Below are positions 18,825-28,493 of a stretch of 49,223 bases of DNA, piece by piece (within the stretch, counting starts at the first letter, position 1; every line of letters begins with the position of its first letter). The stretch lies in assembly GCA_023251295.1 (NCBI GenBank), contig JAHEYZ010000004.1, positions 1-49,223 on the forward strand. The letters run 5' to 3'. The notes below the pieces were generated by a model. That model was given only the letters and a program-made list of their open reading frames with translations. It was not told the origin of the DNA and did not search any database. The stretch comes from Nitrosotalea sp. Its GTDB lineage: Archaea; Thermoproteota; Nitrososphaeria; Nitrososphaerales; Nitrosopumilaceae. The position numbers were made by a program, and so were the translations under genes.

Positions 18825-19133
18825 ATGAAAGCTGTAATACGTCAGATTGCCATAGAAAGAATAGGAATCCTTATTCAAAATGCTATATCAAACTCAAGAT
18901 CTAATCCAGCATTAGCACAAAGACAAGCAAATCTTGCAAAAAAAATTAGTACTAAATACAGAATAAGAATGCCTTATCACATTAAGATGAACTTTTGTAA
19001 AAAATGTAAAAAATTTATTGTCCCTGGAATTGGTGCAAGAATTAGAATGGGCCGTTCTTCTGTAAAATCAATTCGCATAACATGCAGTTTCTGTAATTAT
19101 ACATATAGAAAGATCATATCTAAAGCTCAATGA
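18825..19133 (+). CDS. rnp4: RNase P protein component 4 (Rpr2/Rpp21 family)
   Basis: ERIGILIQNAI...LAQRQANLAKKISTKYRIRMPYHIKMNFCKKCKKFIVPG...CSFCNYTYRKI. Start set 22 codons inside the track ORF. Confidence 0.85.
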   Translation: MKAVIRQIAIERIGILIQNAISNSRSNPALAQRQANLAKKISTKYRIRMPYHIKMNFCKKCKKFIVPGIGARIRMGRSSVKSIRITCSFCNYTYRKIISKAQ

Positions 19134-19164
19134 TTTATAAGACGAACTAAAAACTTTCATTTTC

Positions 19165-19617
19165 ATGGCCAAAGCATATGATGTGCCAGCTGATGTACTG
19201 ATTAACAAACTATCGGAGATTCTAAAAAATGAAGAAATCTCTACTCCAAGTTGGATTCCATTTGTTAAGACTGGTCCGCATGCAGAAAAACCACCACAAA
19301 AAAATGACTGGTGGCATACAAGATGTGCGTCACTTCTCAGAAAAATATATCTTCATGGTCCTATTGGTGTAAAAGATCTTAGAGGTATGTATGGAGGAGT
19401 AAAAGCAGTTGGATATGGTGGAAATCATCACCGAGATGCTGGTGGCGCCATAATCAGAACAGCCATACACAATCTAGAAAAACTTGGCTACATTGACAAA
19501 GTGGAAGGAAAAGGAAGAACTATTTCTCATCAAGGAATGAAAAAAATTGATGGAATCGCCACAGAAATCCTAAACGAGTTGGTTGTTAAAAATCCAAATC
19601 TCAAAAAATATTCCTAA
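19165..19617 (+). CDS. rps19e: 30S ribosomal protein S19e
   Basis: AYDVPADVLINKLSEILK...WWHTRCASLLRKIYLHGPIGVKDLRGMYGG... Confidence 0.95.
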   Translation: MAKAYDVPADVLINKLSEILKNEEISTPSWIPFVKTGPHAEKPPQKNDWWHTRCASLLRKIYLHGPIGVKDLRGMYGGVKAVGYGGNHHRDAGGAIIRTAIHNLEKLGYIDKVEGKGRTISHQGMKKIDGIATEILNELVVKNPNLKKYS

Positions 19618-19626
19618 CGTGGTTTT

Positions 19627-19905
19627 ATGAGTAACCCAAACCAAGGTAATGAAAGAGAACCTACTGAAGCTGAAGTTAATGTAATGAAAGAACAAGCATT
19701 ACGGACTTTACTTGAACCACAGGCAAGACTTAGGCTAAATAACGTCAGGCTGGTTAAACCAGAACTTGCTGCAATGGTTGAAAATTATCTGATTGGTATG
19801 GCATCACAAGGTAAACTAAACACACAGATTTCTGATGATCAACTAAAACAAATCCTACAATCAGTCCAACAACCAAAACATGATTTTAAAATTAATCGAA
19901 AATAG
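19627..19905 (+). CDS. PDCD5-family DNA-binding protein
   Basis: EQALRTLLEPQARLRLNNVRLVKPELAAMVENYLIGMASQGKLNTQISDDQLKQIL. Confidence 0.9.
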   Translation: MSNPNQGNEREPTEAEVNVMKEQALRTLLEPQARLRLNNVRLVKPELAAMVENYLIGMASQGKLNTQISDDQLKQILQSVQQPKHDFKINRK

Positions 19906-19947
19906 ATTAGCGAAAATATATTAGGGGCAAATCAATCGTCTGTAAAT

Positions 19948-21018
19948 ATGAAGGCAGTGGTATACGACGAATATGCGCCTGATGATAATTTTAAAAGAAT
20001 TTTAAAAGTAAAAGATATTTCTGAACCAAAACCAAAGCCAGATGAAGTAGTCTTCAAAGTTAAAGCAGCAGCTTTAAACTATAATGATATTTGGGGAATG
20101 AGAGGGCAACCAGTTGCAGTACCATTGCCTCATGTTTCGGGTTCTGATGCAGCAGGAGAAGTTATCGCAGTAGGTGAAGATGTTAAAAATTTCAAAGTAG
20201 GTGACAGAGTTGTTTCACATTCAAACATGTCATGCAGAGTTTGTTCTGCATGTACGGATGGACGAGAATTTGATTGTATTAAAAGAACGATCTGGGGATT
20301 TCAAACGGGTCCAACATGGGGAGCTTTTTCTGAAATAACTCATTTACCAGAAGTAAATGTTGCAAAAATTCCTGAAGGAGTCAGTTTTGATGAAGCAGCA
20401 GCAGCATCAATGACATTGCTTACATCATGGCACATGCTTGTAGGTAGAGCAAAGATACGACCAGGTCAAACTGTACTTATCATGGGTGGTGGTTCTGGTG
20501 TTGGAAGTTTTGGTATTCAAATTGCAAAACTTTACAATTGCACAGTGATTTCAACCGCAAGTCCTGACAAACTAGACAAGCTAAAAGAACTTGGTGCTGA
20601 TTATGCTGTAGATCATAGGAAAGAAGATTGGGGCAAAGAAGTTTTTAAGATTACAAAAGAAATTAGCGCTAAAACAGGTGTAATTCCTGGAATTGATGTT
20701 TCATTTGATCATATTGGACAAACACACTGGAACCAACAGCTTACTTTGTTAAAGTACGGCGGAACTCTTGTTTCATGTGGTGCAACAACTGGTTATGATG
20801 CAAAAACTGATCTAAGGCACATCTTCTTCAAAGGAACTAACATACTAGGCTCTACGCAAGGAACTAAAGCTGAATTAGAACAAGGATTATACTGGATGGG
20901 TAAAGGTAAGATAAAAGCGGTAATTGATTCAACATATTCGTTTGAACAGGCTGCAGAAGCACACACAAAGATGCTGACTGGCAAAGGCCTATTCGGTAAA
21001 ATCTTAATGAAACCCTGA
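19948..21018 (+). CDS. Zinc-dependent medium-chain dehydrogenase/reductase
   Basis: GroES-like domain, GDRVVSHSNMSCRVCSACTDGREFDC Zn loop, GGGSGVGSFGIQIAK Rossmann motif. Confidence 0.88.
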   Translation: MKAVVYDEYAPDDNFKRILKVKDISEPKPKPDEVVFKVKAAALNYNDIWGMRGQPVAVPLPHVSGSDAAGEVIAVGEDVKNFKVGDRVVSHSNMSCRVCSACTDGREFDCIKRTIWGFQTGPTWGAFSEITHLPEVNVAKIPEGVSFDEAAAASMTLLTSWHMLVGRAKIRPGQTVLIMGGGSGVGSFGIQIAKLYNCTVISTASPDKLDKLKELGADYAVDHRKEDWGKEVFKITKEISAKTGVIPGIDVSFDHIGQTHWNQQLTLLKYGGTLVSCGATTGYDAKTDLRHIFFKGTNILGSTQGTKAELEQGLYWMGKGKIKAVIDSTYSFEQAAEAHTKMLTGKGLFGKILMKP

Positions 21019-21027
21019 GTCTATTTC

Positions 21028-21888
21028 ATGGCTAGACTTTTGCGAAGCCTCATTTTTGTTCCAGGGAATAATCCTAGATTTTTAGAAAAGGCAAAGACTC
21101 TACCTGGAGATATAGTGTGTTTTGATTTAGAAGATTCTGTTCCACTAAATGAAAAAGATTCTGCTAGAAATCATATCAAAAAAGCCTTGACAGAACGCTC
21201 TGAATACAAAGCTGAAGTATATGTACGAACAAATTCACCAGTCTCTGGACTAATTCCTTATGATTTACGCCAAATAGTTCAGAAAGGAATCAATGGAATA
21301 ATTATTCCAAAAGTGAATAATATAAAAGAATTTAAAAAAATAGAAAAACTTCTTGCGGCTTTGGAGAAAAAACGTAAACTAAAACCGATTGAACTAATAC
21401 CATCGATAGAATCTGCTGAAGGAGTGGTAAACGCGTACAATATTGCGTCATCAAGCAAGAGGATATCTTTTCTGATTTTTGGCGTATTTGATTTGTTAAA
21501 TGACATGAGTATAGAATATTCAAAGCAAGCAGATGGTGCAAAATATGCGAGAGCCAAAATCCCACTTGATGCAAAAGCAGCTGGAAAGTATGCAATGGAT
21601 GCAATATGGCAGGATCTAAATGATGAGTCTGGTCTAGAACAAGATTGTATAATTGGAAGAAATCTAGGATATGCAGGAAAAAGTGTCATTCATCCAAATC
21701 AGATATCAGTTGTGCACAGGATATTTCGTCCCACCAAAGAAGAGATAGAGTGGGCAGAAAAAGTATTCAAAGTATACATAGAGTCAACAAAGAAAAACAA
21801 AGGCGCAACAGTAGTAGAAGGAAAAATGGTTGACGAAGTTCATTTTAAGCGAGCTAAGACACTATTGGATTCAATAAAGAGCGTTTAG
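21028..21888 (+). CDS. HpcH/HpaI aldolase family, CitE/malyl-CoA lyase-like
   Basis: RSLIFVPGNNPRFLEKAKTLPGDIVCFDLEDSVPLNEKDSARN...; IPSIESAEGVVNAYNIA; GKSVIHPNQISVVHRIF. Confidence 0.9.
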   Translation: MARLLRSLIFVPGNNPRFLEKAKTLPGDIVCFDLEDSVPLNEKDSARNHIKKALTERSEYKAEVYVRTNSPVSGLIPYDLRQIVQKGINGIIIPKVNNIKEFKKIEKLLAALEKKRKLKPIELIPSIESAEGVVNAYNIASSSKRISFLIFGVFDLLNDMSIEYSKQADGAKYARAKIPLDAKAAGKYAMDAIWQDLNDESGLEQDCIIGRNLGYAGKSVIHPNQISVVHRIFRPTKEEIEWAEKVFKVYIESTKKNKGATVVEGKMVDEVHFKRAKTLLDSIKSV

Positions 21889-21930
21889 AATAAACGTAGG
21901 CACAAAATCAACAGAATAAAAAATAAGTAA

Positions 21931-21937
21931 TTTATAA
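21931..21937 (+). promoter_or_regulatory. Archaeal TATA box upstream of ribE
   Basis: TTTATAA starting 28 bp before the GTG start codon. Confidence 0.6.
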
Positions 21938-21958
21938 GCTTTAGAATAATTTTATCAA

Positions 21959-22549
21959 GTGTTTACAGGAATAGTAGAAGGTATTGGGATAGTAAAGAAA
22001 CTTGATAAGAAAACAAATAATCGAAGTGCTGCCAAAATTAAAGTAGATCTAGGTAACCTTTCCAAAGGACTGAAAGTTGGTCATAGTGTTGCATTAAATG
22101 GGGTATGTCTTACTGTTACAAGAATTTCTAAAGAAGTAGCAGAATTTGAAATGATTGGAGAAACTATAAAAAAAACTGATCTTGGAAAACTTGAATCCGG
22201 AGATAAGGTAAACATAGAACGTAGCTTGAAAGTTGGTGATAGAATGGAAGGTCATTTCGTCCTAGGACATATAGATGGCACTGGAAAAATAATAAACATA
22301 GAAAAATTACCCAAAGAAATCAAACTCTGGATCGAACTTCCAAATTTTCTAACAAAATATGTTGTTAAGAAAGGATCAATTGCAATTGATGGAATAAGCT
22401 TAACATTAGTTGACGTAATAAAAAATAAAATTTCTGTATGCATTATACCACATACATTAAAAATTACAAATCTTGATTCTAAAAAAATTGGCGAGAAAGT
22501 TAATATTGAAACCGATATTCTTGGTAAATACACAACTGCTAAAAGATGA
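21959..22549 (+). CDS. ribE: Riboflavin synthase alpha chain (bacterial-type, duplicated lumazine-binding domain)
   Basis: MFTGIVEGIGIVKK...VALNGVCLTV; second half EGHFVLGHIDGTGKI...IAIDGISLTLVDV. GTG start. Confidence 0.95.
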   Translation: MFTGIVEGIGIVKKLDKKTNNRSAAKIKVDLGNLSKGLKVGHSVALNGVCLTVTRISKEVAEFEMIGETIKKTDLGKLESGDKVNIERSLKVGDRMEGHFVLGHIDGTGKIINIEKLPKEIKLWIELPNFLTKYVVKKGSIAIDGISLTLVDVIKNKISVCIIPHTLKITNLDSKKIGEKVNIETDILGKYTTAKR

Positions 22550-22591
22550 TAATTTACCACTTTTTTGGTAGTAACTAATTATGTAGTAAGC

Positions 22592-22598
22592 TTTATAA
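22592..22598 (+). promoter_or_regulatory. Archaeal TATA box upstream of ribB
   Basis: TTTATAA starting 31 bp before ATG. Confidence 0.55.
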
Positions 22599-22622
22599 TT
22601 AATAAATCATAATTTTTATTTA

Positions 22623-23303
22623 ATGTCTTTAAATGATGCAATCTCTTCTTTGAAAAGAGGCGACTTTATTCTTCTTCATGATGAAGGAAAACGTGAGAAT
22701 GAAGTGGATATGGTAGTTGCGGCAGAATTTGTTACTTCTGCACACATAGCACGGATGCGTCAACACGCGGGGGGCCTTGTTTGTGTTTCTATTAACCACT
22801 CATTTGCTCAAACCTTAGGACTACACTACATGCACGATATTCTTTCTAATTCACAAAAAGTTGATAATGAATCTAAAAAAATGATTATGGGCAAAGCACC
22901 ATATGGAGATCAACCTTCTTTTTCAATTTCGATAAATCATGTTCAAACTTACACTGGTATAACTGATAGAGATAGGTCTCTAACAATAAAAGGAATGGCG
23001 AGTCTTTATAAAAATCAAAAAGAAAATAAAAAGCAAGAATTCATTTCTTCTTTTAAAACCCCTGGACATGTACCTGTGTTAATAGCAAAGAATGGATTGT
23101 TATCAAAAAGGCTAGGTCATACAGAAATGTCTGTATATTTAATGGAACTCTCTAAACTGTCACCTGTTGCAGCAATTTGTGAAATGTTAGATTCAGAATC
23201 ATATGCGGCCTTGTCTGTAGAAAAAGCTAAAACATATGCAAAAGAAAACGCGATTCCATTTCTTGAAGGCAAAGAACTTCTAGAATTCTCTAGGGTGCAT
23301 TAA
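22623..23303 (+). CDS. ribB: 3,4-dihydroxy-2-butanone-4-phosphate synthase
   Basis: LLHDEGKRENEVDMVVAAEFVT, TGITDRDRSLTI, TPGHVPVL, GHTEMSVYLMELS. Confidence 0.95.
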   Translation: MSLNDAISSLKRGDFILLHDEGKRENEVDMVVAAEFVTSAHIARMRQHAGGLVCVSINHSFAQTLGLHYMHDILSNSQKVDNESKKMIMGKAPYGDQPSFSISINHVQTYTGITDRDRSLTIKGMASLYKNQKENKKQEFISSFKTPGHVPVLIAKNGLLSKRLGHTEMSVYLMELSKLSPVAAICEMLDSESYAALSVEKAKTYAKENAIPFLEGKELLEFSRVH

Positions 23304-23305
23304 TT

Positions 23306-23719
23306 TTGAATATTGCAATTGTGACGGCGGAATTCAATCAAGAAGTGACTTCAAAAATGTTTGACGTGGCACTTGAAAAGGCGAAAAATCTTAAACTAAA
23401 CATAAAATTTACTTGTAAAGTTCCCGGTATATTCGATATGCCAATTGTGATCGATGCATTATTACAAAAAAATGAGGTCGATGCGGTTGTGACGCTTGGT
23501 GCTGTGATAAAAGGTGAAACAAAACATGATGAACTCATTGCAAATGCAGTTGCACAATCTTTGACCCAACTTGCCATAAAATACAAAAAACCTGTAACTC
23601 TAGGAATAACAGGTCCAGGCATGACAGAAAGACAAGCTTTGGCTAGAATAAGACCTGTAGCAGAAAGAGCAGTTGATGCCGTAATAAAAATAGCAAATCA
23701 ATTAGGAAGTATAAAATGA
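23306..23719 (+). CDS. ribH: 6,7-dimethyl-8-ribityllumazine synthase
   Basis: IVTAEFNQEVTSKM...VPGIFDMPIVIDALL...VVTLGAVIKGETKHDELIANAVAQSL...PVTLGITGPGMTERQALAR. TTG start. Confidence 0.95.
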   Translation: MNIAIVTAEFNQEVTSKMFDVALEKAKNLKLNIKFTCKVPGIFDMPIVIDALLQKNEVDAVVTLGAVIKGETKHDELIANAVAQSLTQLAIKYKKPVTLGITGPGMTERQALARIRPVAERAVDAVIKIANQLGSIK

Positions 23720-24465
23720 TCCAGCTTACTATCATCAAAATAACAGGATATGGACCATGGACTGTTACTCTTGGTAGTGACAGAGAACACAAACTCCAGA
23801 TGCTCCAGTCATCGTTATATCAAGAAATGCAAAAACTCTTCTCAGAAAAAAATTGTCTTGTTTTTGCAAACAGGTTTGATGAATTATTTGCAATTTCAAA
23901 TGGTCTTTCTCTAAATGATCATGTGGAAATTCAAAAGAAACTAAAAGATTCCTTCAAACTCGAATTTTCTATGACTATAGGATACGGACAGTCCCCATTT
24001 GAAGCAAATCTTCAAGCAGATTACGCGAGAAAATCAAAGATTATCCTAAACAGAGAACTTGGAATATTTGGTCTTGTTGATGGAAAATCAGAACAAACTG
24101 TAAGCATAATTCATATGGACATAGACGGTTCAACATCGATATCGGCAAGAAAATCCCCATACGAAATTTCTTTGTTAATATTTAAATTATATTCTAAAAT
24201 GTCGGAATTCTTCCTAATACAAAACTCACTCACATTTTTTATGGGTGGAGATAACTTTATGATTATTTCATCATCAACTGCAAAAGAAAATTTAACAAAA
24301 TTTTTGGAACTAATAGAGAAAAAATATGGTATCTCTATGAATTGTGGAATAGGAACCGCAAAAACAGCCCGAGAAGCTGCTAATCTTGCAACAAAATCTC
24401 TGGACACCATACGAGAAATGAGAAATTCTGGTAATACGCAACGAGTTCTCGAATTAACATGCTGA
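23716..24465 (+). CDS. gch3: GTP cyclohydrolase IIa/III (archaeal type)
   Basis: MIQLTIIKITGYGPWTVTLGSDREHKLQMLQSSLYQEMQKLF; HMDIDGSTSISA; MGGDNFMIIS; NCGIGTAKTAREAANLATKSLDTIR. Confidence 0.93.
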   Translation: MIQLTIIKITGYGPWTVTLGSDREHKLQMLQSSLYQEMQKLFSEKNCLVFANRFDELFAISNGLSLNDHVEIQKKLKDSFKLEFSMTIGYGQSPFEANLQADYARKSKIILNRELGIFGLVDGKSEQTVSIIHMDIDGSTSISARKSPYEISLLIFKLYSKMSEFFLIQNSLTFFMGGDNFMIISSSTAKENLTKFLELIEKKYGISMNCGIGTAKTAREAANLATKSLDTIREMRNSGNTQRVLELTC

Positions 24466-25652
24466 TAAAAAATGTTAGTGTGCTTTATGGAAAGGAACTA
24501 GAGTATATCCAAAGTACAAATATCCGTATTTCAGGTCAATATATTGAAAAACTAGATTCTACTCTGAAGCCAACAAAAAAAGAAGAAGTTCATGATTGTG
24601 AAGGACTTTTAGTAATGCCGGGTTTGATTAACTCACACACTCATGTAGGTGATTCTATAGGAAAAGATTTAGGTATAGATTATGGAATAGAAGAAAAAAT
24701 CCATCCTGTTATGGGACTTAAACAAAGAATTTTACAAAATACTAAACCATCTCATCTTTCCAGTTTTATCAGAAACTCGTGCATCTCTATGATGAGAAAA
24801 GGAATAACCACCTTTGTTGATTTTAGAGAAGGAGGGTTTGAAGGAATAGTTATCCTGCAAAAGGCGATATCAAATCTTCCAATAAGATCCATTATCTTAG
24901 GGAGGATAGATTATTATCAAGACTACAAATTAATTAAAAATAACCAATCATTACCTAACTCTAAAAAGACTGAACTTTCTGCATTATTAAAAAAATGCGA
25001 TGGACTTGGAATAAGCGGCCCAAATGAGAACAGTGACTCAGTACTGAGATATTACTCACAAACCAAAAAAATTAGAGCAATCCATTCTGCAGAAACAACT
25101 GAAAGTTGTAAAGTCTCAAAAAAAACAACAGGAAAAACAGAAACTCAAAGAGCTATGATCCTAAGACCACATTTATTAATTCACATGACACACGCATCAA
25201 AAAAAGACCTTCAACTTGCTTCAAAAAATAAAGCAAGTATTGTCGTTTGTCCTAGAGCCAATGCTTCTCTTGCAGAAGGAATTCCTAATGTGAATTTAAT
25301 GATTCAATGTGGCTGTAACATTACCATGGGAACTGATAACGTAATGATTAACTCACCAGACATGTTTAGAGAAATGGATTATCTTTGGAAAGTCTCTATG
25401 GGTTTGCAAAAAAGGCGAGTTTCTCCAAAATCTATACTAAAAATGGCCACAGTGAATGTAGGAAATATGCTTCAAAATAGAAAATTAGGTTCAATTCAAT
25501 CCAATAGTTTAGCCGACTGTATTTTCATTGATAAACACGAAATAGATTTAGAGCCAATGCATGATCCTCATGCTTCAATTGTGCACAGGGCATCTGAAAC
25601 CGTAATCAAAGCAGTGATGATTGGTGGTAAAATAATACATGGTAAAATCTAG
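24459..25652 (+). CDS. Amidohydrolase-superfamily deaminase-like metalloenzyme
   Basis: GLINSHTHVGDS metal HxH, IHSAET, LIHMTHAS, CPRANASLAEGIPNV, MGTDNVMIN metal Asp; overlaps gch3 and ribD-like gene. Confidence 0.88.
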   Translation: MLIKNVSVLYGKELEYIQSTNIRISGQYIEKLDSTLKPTKKEEVHDCEGLLVMPGLINSHTHVGDSIGKDLGIDYGIEEKIHPVMGLKQRILQNTKPSHLSSFIRNSCISMMRKGITTFVDFREGGFEGIVILQKAISNLPIRSIILGRIDYYQDYKLIKNNQSLPNSKKTELSALLKKCDGLGISGPNENSDSVLRYYSQTKKIRAIHSAETTESCKVSKKTTGKTETQRAMILRPHLLIHMTHASKKDLQLASKNKASIVVCPRANASLAEGIPNVNLMIQCGCNITMGTDNVMINSPDMFREMDYLWKVSMGLQKRRVSPKSILKMATVNVGNMLQNRKLGSIQSNSLADCIFIDKHEIDLEPMHDPHASIVHRASETVIKAVMIGGKIIHGKI

Positions 25653-26292
25653 ACCGTATGTAATACTCCGTTCATCAATAAGTTTAGATGGAAAGATAGC
25701 AACAAAAACTGGAAACTCTAACCTATCTTCAAAAAAAGATCTTTTAAGAGTACATAAACTTAGATCAAAAGTCGATGCAATTTTAATTGGAAAAAACACA
25801 ATGACGATCGATGATCCTCTTTTGACAGTAAGACATGTAGTGGGAAAAAACCCTGTTAGAGTTATTTTAGATTCAACTGGTTATGTAAAATCTAATTCTC
25901 AAATAATTCAAACATGCAGAAAAATTCCAACAATTATTGCCGTTTCTGAAAAGATCTCCGAAAAAAACATTGCTAGATTACAACGATATGGCCTAGAGGT
26001 AATAAAATGTGGTCATAAAAAAATAAACTTGAAAAAATTATTATACATATTAAAAAAGAAAAATATTAAAAAACTTTTAGTTGAAGGTGGGGGGACAACT
26101 AACTGGTCATTTTTCAAAGATGATCTTGTTGATGAAATTATAATTACAATCACTCCATACATAATTGGTGGAAAGAATGCAATTTCATTAGTACAGGGAA
26201 ATGGTTTTAACAAAATCTTAAAATCCCGTTCCCTCAAACTAAAAAACATTCATCATTTAAAAAATGAGTTAATACTTAGATATCTCGTTTAG
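25639..26292 (+). CDS. 2,5-diamino-6-ribosylamino-pyrimidinone 5'-phosphate reductase (RibD C-domain-like, archaeal)
   Basis: SISLDGKIATKTGNSNLSS...VDAILIGKNTMTIDDPLLTVR...LLVEGGGTTNWSFFKDDLVDEI. Confidence 0.92.
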   Translation: MVKSRPYVILRSSISLDGKIATKTGNSNLSSKKDLLRVHKLRSKVDAILIGKNTMTIDDPLLTVRHVVGKNPVRVILDSTGYVKSNSQIIQTCRKIPTIIAVSEKISEKNIARLQRYGLEVIKCGHKKINLKKLLYILKKKNIKKLLVEGGGTTNWSFFKDDLVDEIIITITPYIIGGKNAISLVQGNGFNKILKSRSLKLKNIHHLKNELILRYLV

Positions 26293-26807
26293 TGCTTCAA
26301 GTCCTCATGCAATTCATCAATCTTATATTGTAGTGCTTTCTTGAGTTTATCATTTTTTATTATGTTTACCAGTTTCCCACAAGTAGGACATTTAAAAGAT
26401 AAATCCAAAGCCTTTTCAAAGGTTAATTTTGTGCAATCTTCATTTCCACAATGATAAAATTCAGCAGAACTTTCATAATCCAATCTTTGTTGAAGTCTTT
26501 CTGTAATTTTCTTTTTTTGATTTTCTATAAAATTATCTACCTCATCCTTTCGTGCACGCCATCTATAGACAAACCACCCTTTTTTCTCATCTTTTACTCT
26601 AATCCCTGTAATCAGGGCCTTTCCAAAAAGATCATATAAGACTTTTCTTACTATGTTTATTCTCAGACCTGTAGAGCTTGCAATTTCTTCATCAGTGGCA
26701 TCTTCTGTATTTAAAAGTGAGCGAGCAACTTTAAGATATTCGTCCCCGCCAATCAACGCTGCTATTTTTACAAAAGGATCTTCATGGCTAACTGTCATTG
26801 TGGTCAT
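26289..26807 (-). CDS. tfe: Transcription factor E, alpha subunit
   Basis: DPFVKIAALIGGDEYLKVARSLLNTEDATDEEIASSTGLRINIVRKVLYDLFGKALI... wHTH + CGNEDC...CPTCG Zn ribbon. Start taken at internal MTTMTVSHED. Confidence 0.88.
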   Translation of the reverse strand: MTTMTVSHEDPFVKIAALIGGDEYLKVARSLLNTEDATDEEIASSTGLRINIVRKVLYDLFGKALITGIRVKDEKKGWFVYRWRARKDEVDNFIENQKKKITERLQQRLDYESSAEFYHCGNEDCTKLTFEKALDLSFKCPTCGKLVNIIKNDKLKKALQYKIDELHEDLKH

Positions 26808-26823
26808 TAGTTGGAATCTATAT

Positions 26824-27351
26824 TTATTCAATTGTTTTATCTTGTACTTTTTTTCCTTTTTTAGTAGGAATGATTTCCTTCTGAGAATTTTCATGTTTCT
26901 TAAGAAATTGTCTTCCTTGCAAAATCCTATCTAAAAATACTGCTAAGGCACTGATCTCAGAATGAGGTTGATTGCTAACAGCTACATTATAATCCGCAAG
27001 ATCATAAACTTCACGTGGGACTTTTTCGGCTCCTACCACAATAAGAACCTGCTCCTCTTGTCTTATCTTATCGACAACAGAATCAATATTCTCTCCATAC
27101 ATTGTAAGATGAACAACATTGAAAGAGCTCTTTTTTGATTTTAGAACTTTTTTCCAGTTATCTATGATTTCGACCTCAAAGTTGCCTCCCCATGTTTTGT
27201 TTACATCAGATATCGTTTTTTTGATTTCTGGGTTTACTTCTTGCATGAGTATTTTCGAAGCTCCAAAAGCTCTTGAAACAAGAGCAACATGCGTTGTTAC
27301 TCTATCATCACGTACTAGTCTTTGACCTATTCTTAAGACTTCAATCTTCAT
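26824..27351 (-). CDS. trm56: tRNA (cytidine-56-2'-O)-methyltransferase
   Basis: [73 protein letters not shown]. Confidence 0.9.
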   Translation of the reverse strand: MKIEVLRIGQRLVRDDRVTTHVALVSRAFGASKILMQEVNPEIKKTISDVNKTWGGNFEVEIIDNWKKVLKSKKSSFNVVHLTMYGENIDSVVDKIRQEEQVLIVVGAEKVPREVYDLADYNVAVSNQPHSEISALAVFLDRILQGRQFLKKHENSQKEIIPTKKGKKVQDKTIE

Positions 27352-28468
27352 AATTAATCTTGAATTCTGATTGTGGTGGTTTCAACTTTTCAGTCACAAT
27401 CGGTTTACTCTCTAAAAATATTAACAGAAGATCCTTTAATTGTGAAATATTTTGTTTTGTTACCGCGGAGATAGGTATCAATTTTTTGTTTTCCTTTAAT
27501 CCAAGATAATCTATTTTTTCCATAATTTCATCTGCTAGTACAAGATCTGACTTATTTAACACAAAAATTATTTTGTCTTGGTCTACACCAAGTTCTTCCA
27601 AGGTACCTATGCAACTTCTGAATTTCTTTTTTAATTCAAAAATAGGGTCACTTATGTCAATTACGAGGATTACCACATCTGTGTAAATAAGTTCCTCAAG
27701 TGTAGATTTGAAAGCTTCAATCATGTATGCAGGAAGTCTGCTTATGAATCCGACCGTATCTGATATTAGCACTTCAATTTTTGTAAGTTTAATTTTTCTC
27801 GTTGTTGTAGAAAGAGTTGTGAAGAGCTTTACATTCTCTTCTTGTTTTTCCCCCGTTAAAGCATTAAAGAGAGTTGTTTTTCCAGCTGACGTATAGCCTG
27901 CAAGAGAGATAGTTTTGAATCCCATTCTGTCTCTACTTTGTCTATGTAATGCGCGTTGTTTTCCAGCTTTTACCAGTTTTGATTTGATGGCCGTCATTCG
28001 ATTCTTTATATCGTTGAAATAAACATCAACTTCAAATTTGCCAATTCCCATGAAACCTGGTTGTTCCCCCATTTTTGCCAATCTAACTTTTTCCTTTGCA
28101 TGTGACATTTCATATCTTAATTGTGCCATCTTTACCTGTAATTTTGATTCTGAACTTGTTGCATTACGATCAAATATCTCAAGAATCAAAGACTCTCTGT
28201 CCATTATGTTGGTTTTCAGTTTGGAAGCAAGGTTATAGTTCTGACTAGGCTTGAGATATTCATCAAAAATTATGACATCTGGTCTTGTTGATTTTATTAA
28301 TTCATTTATTTCCTCTACTTTTCCTTCACCTATGCCAAATTTGGCTTTATTAAGAAATTTCTGCTTGATTATTTTGAAAACGTGATATCCTGCTGATTCA
28401 CAAAGGGCAAGGGCCTCTTTCACAATGTCTTCCCTTTCATAGGTAATCAGGATTGCCTGGCTTTTCAT
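27341..28468 (-). CDS. hflX: GTPase HflX
   Basis: [52 protein letters not shown]-terminal HflX domain. Confidence 0.92.
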   Translation of the reverse strand: MKSQAILITYEREDIVKEALALCESAGYHVFKIIKQKFLNKAKFGIGEGKVEEINELIKSTRPDVIIFDEYLKPSQNYNLASKLKTNIMDRESLILEIFDRNATSSESKLQVKMAQLRYEMSHAKEKVRLAKMGEQPGFMGIGKFEVDVYFNDIKNRMTAIKSKLVKAGKQRALHRQSRDRMGFKTISLAGYTSAGKTTLFNALTGEKQEENVKLFTTLSTTTRKIKLTKIEVLISDTVGFISRLPAYMIEAFKSTLEELIYTDVVILVIDISDPIFELKKKFRSCIGTLEELGVDQDKIIFVLNKSDLVLADEIMEKIDYLGLKENKKLIPISAVTKQNISQLKDLLLIFLESKPIVTEKLKPPQSEFKINYED

Positions 28469-28493
28469 ATTTTAAAAGTGATACATTCGTGTC

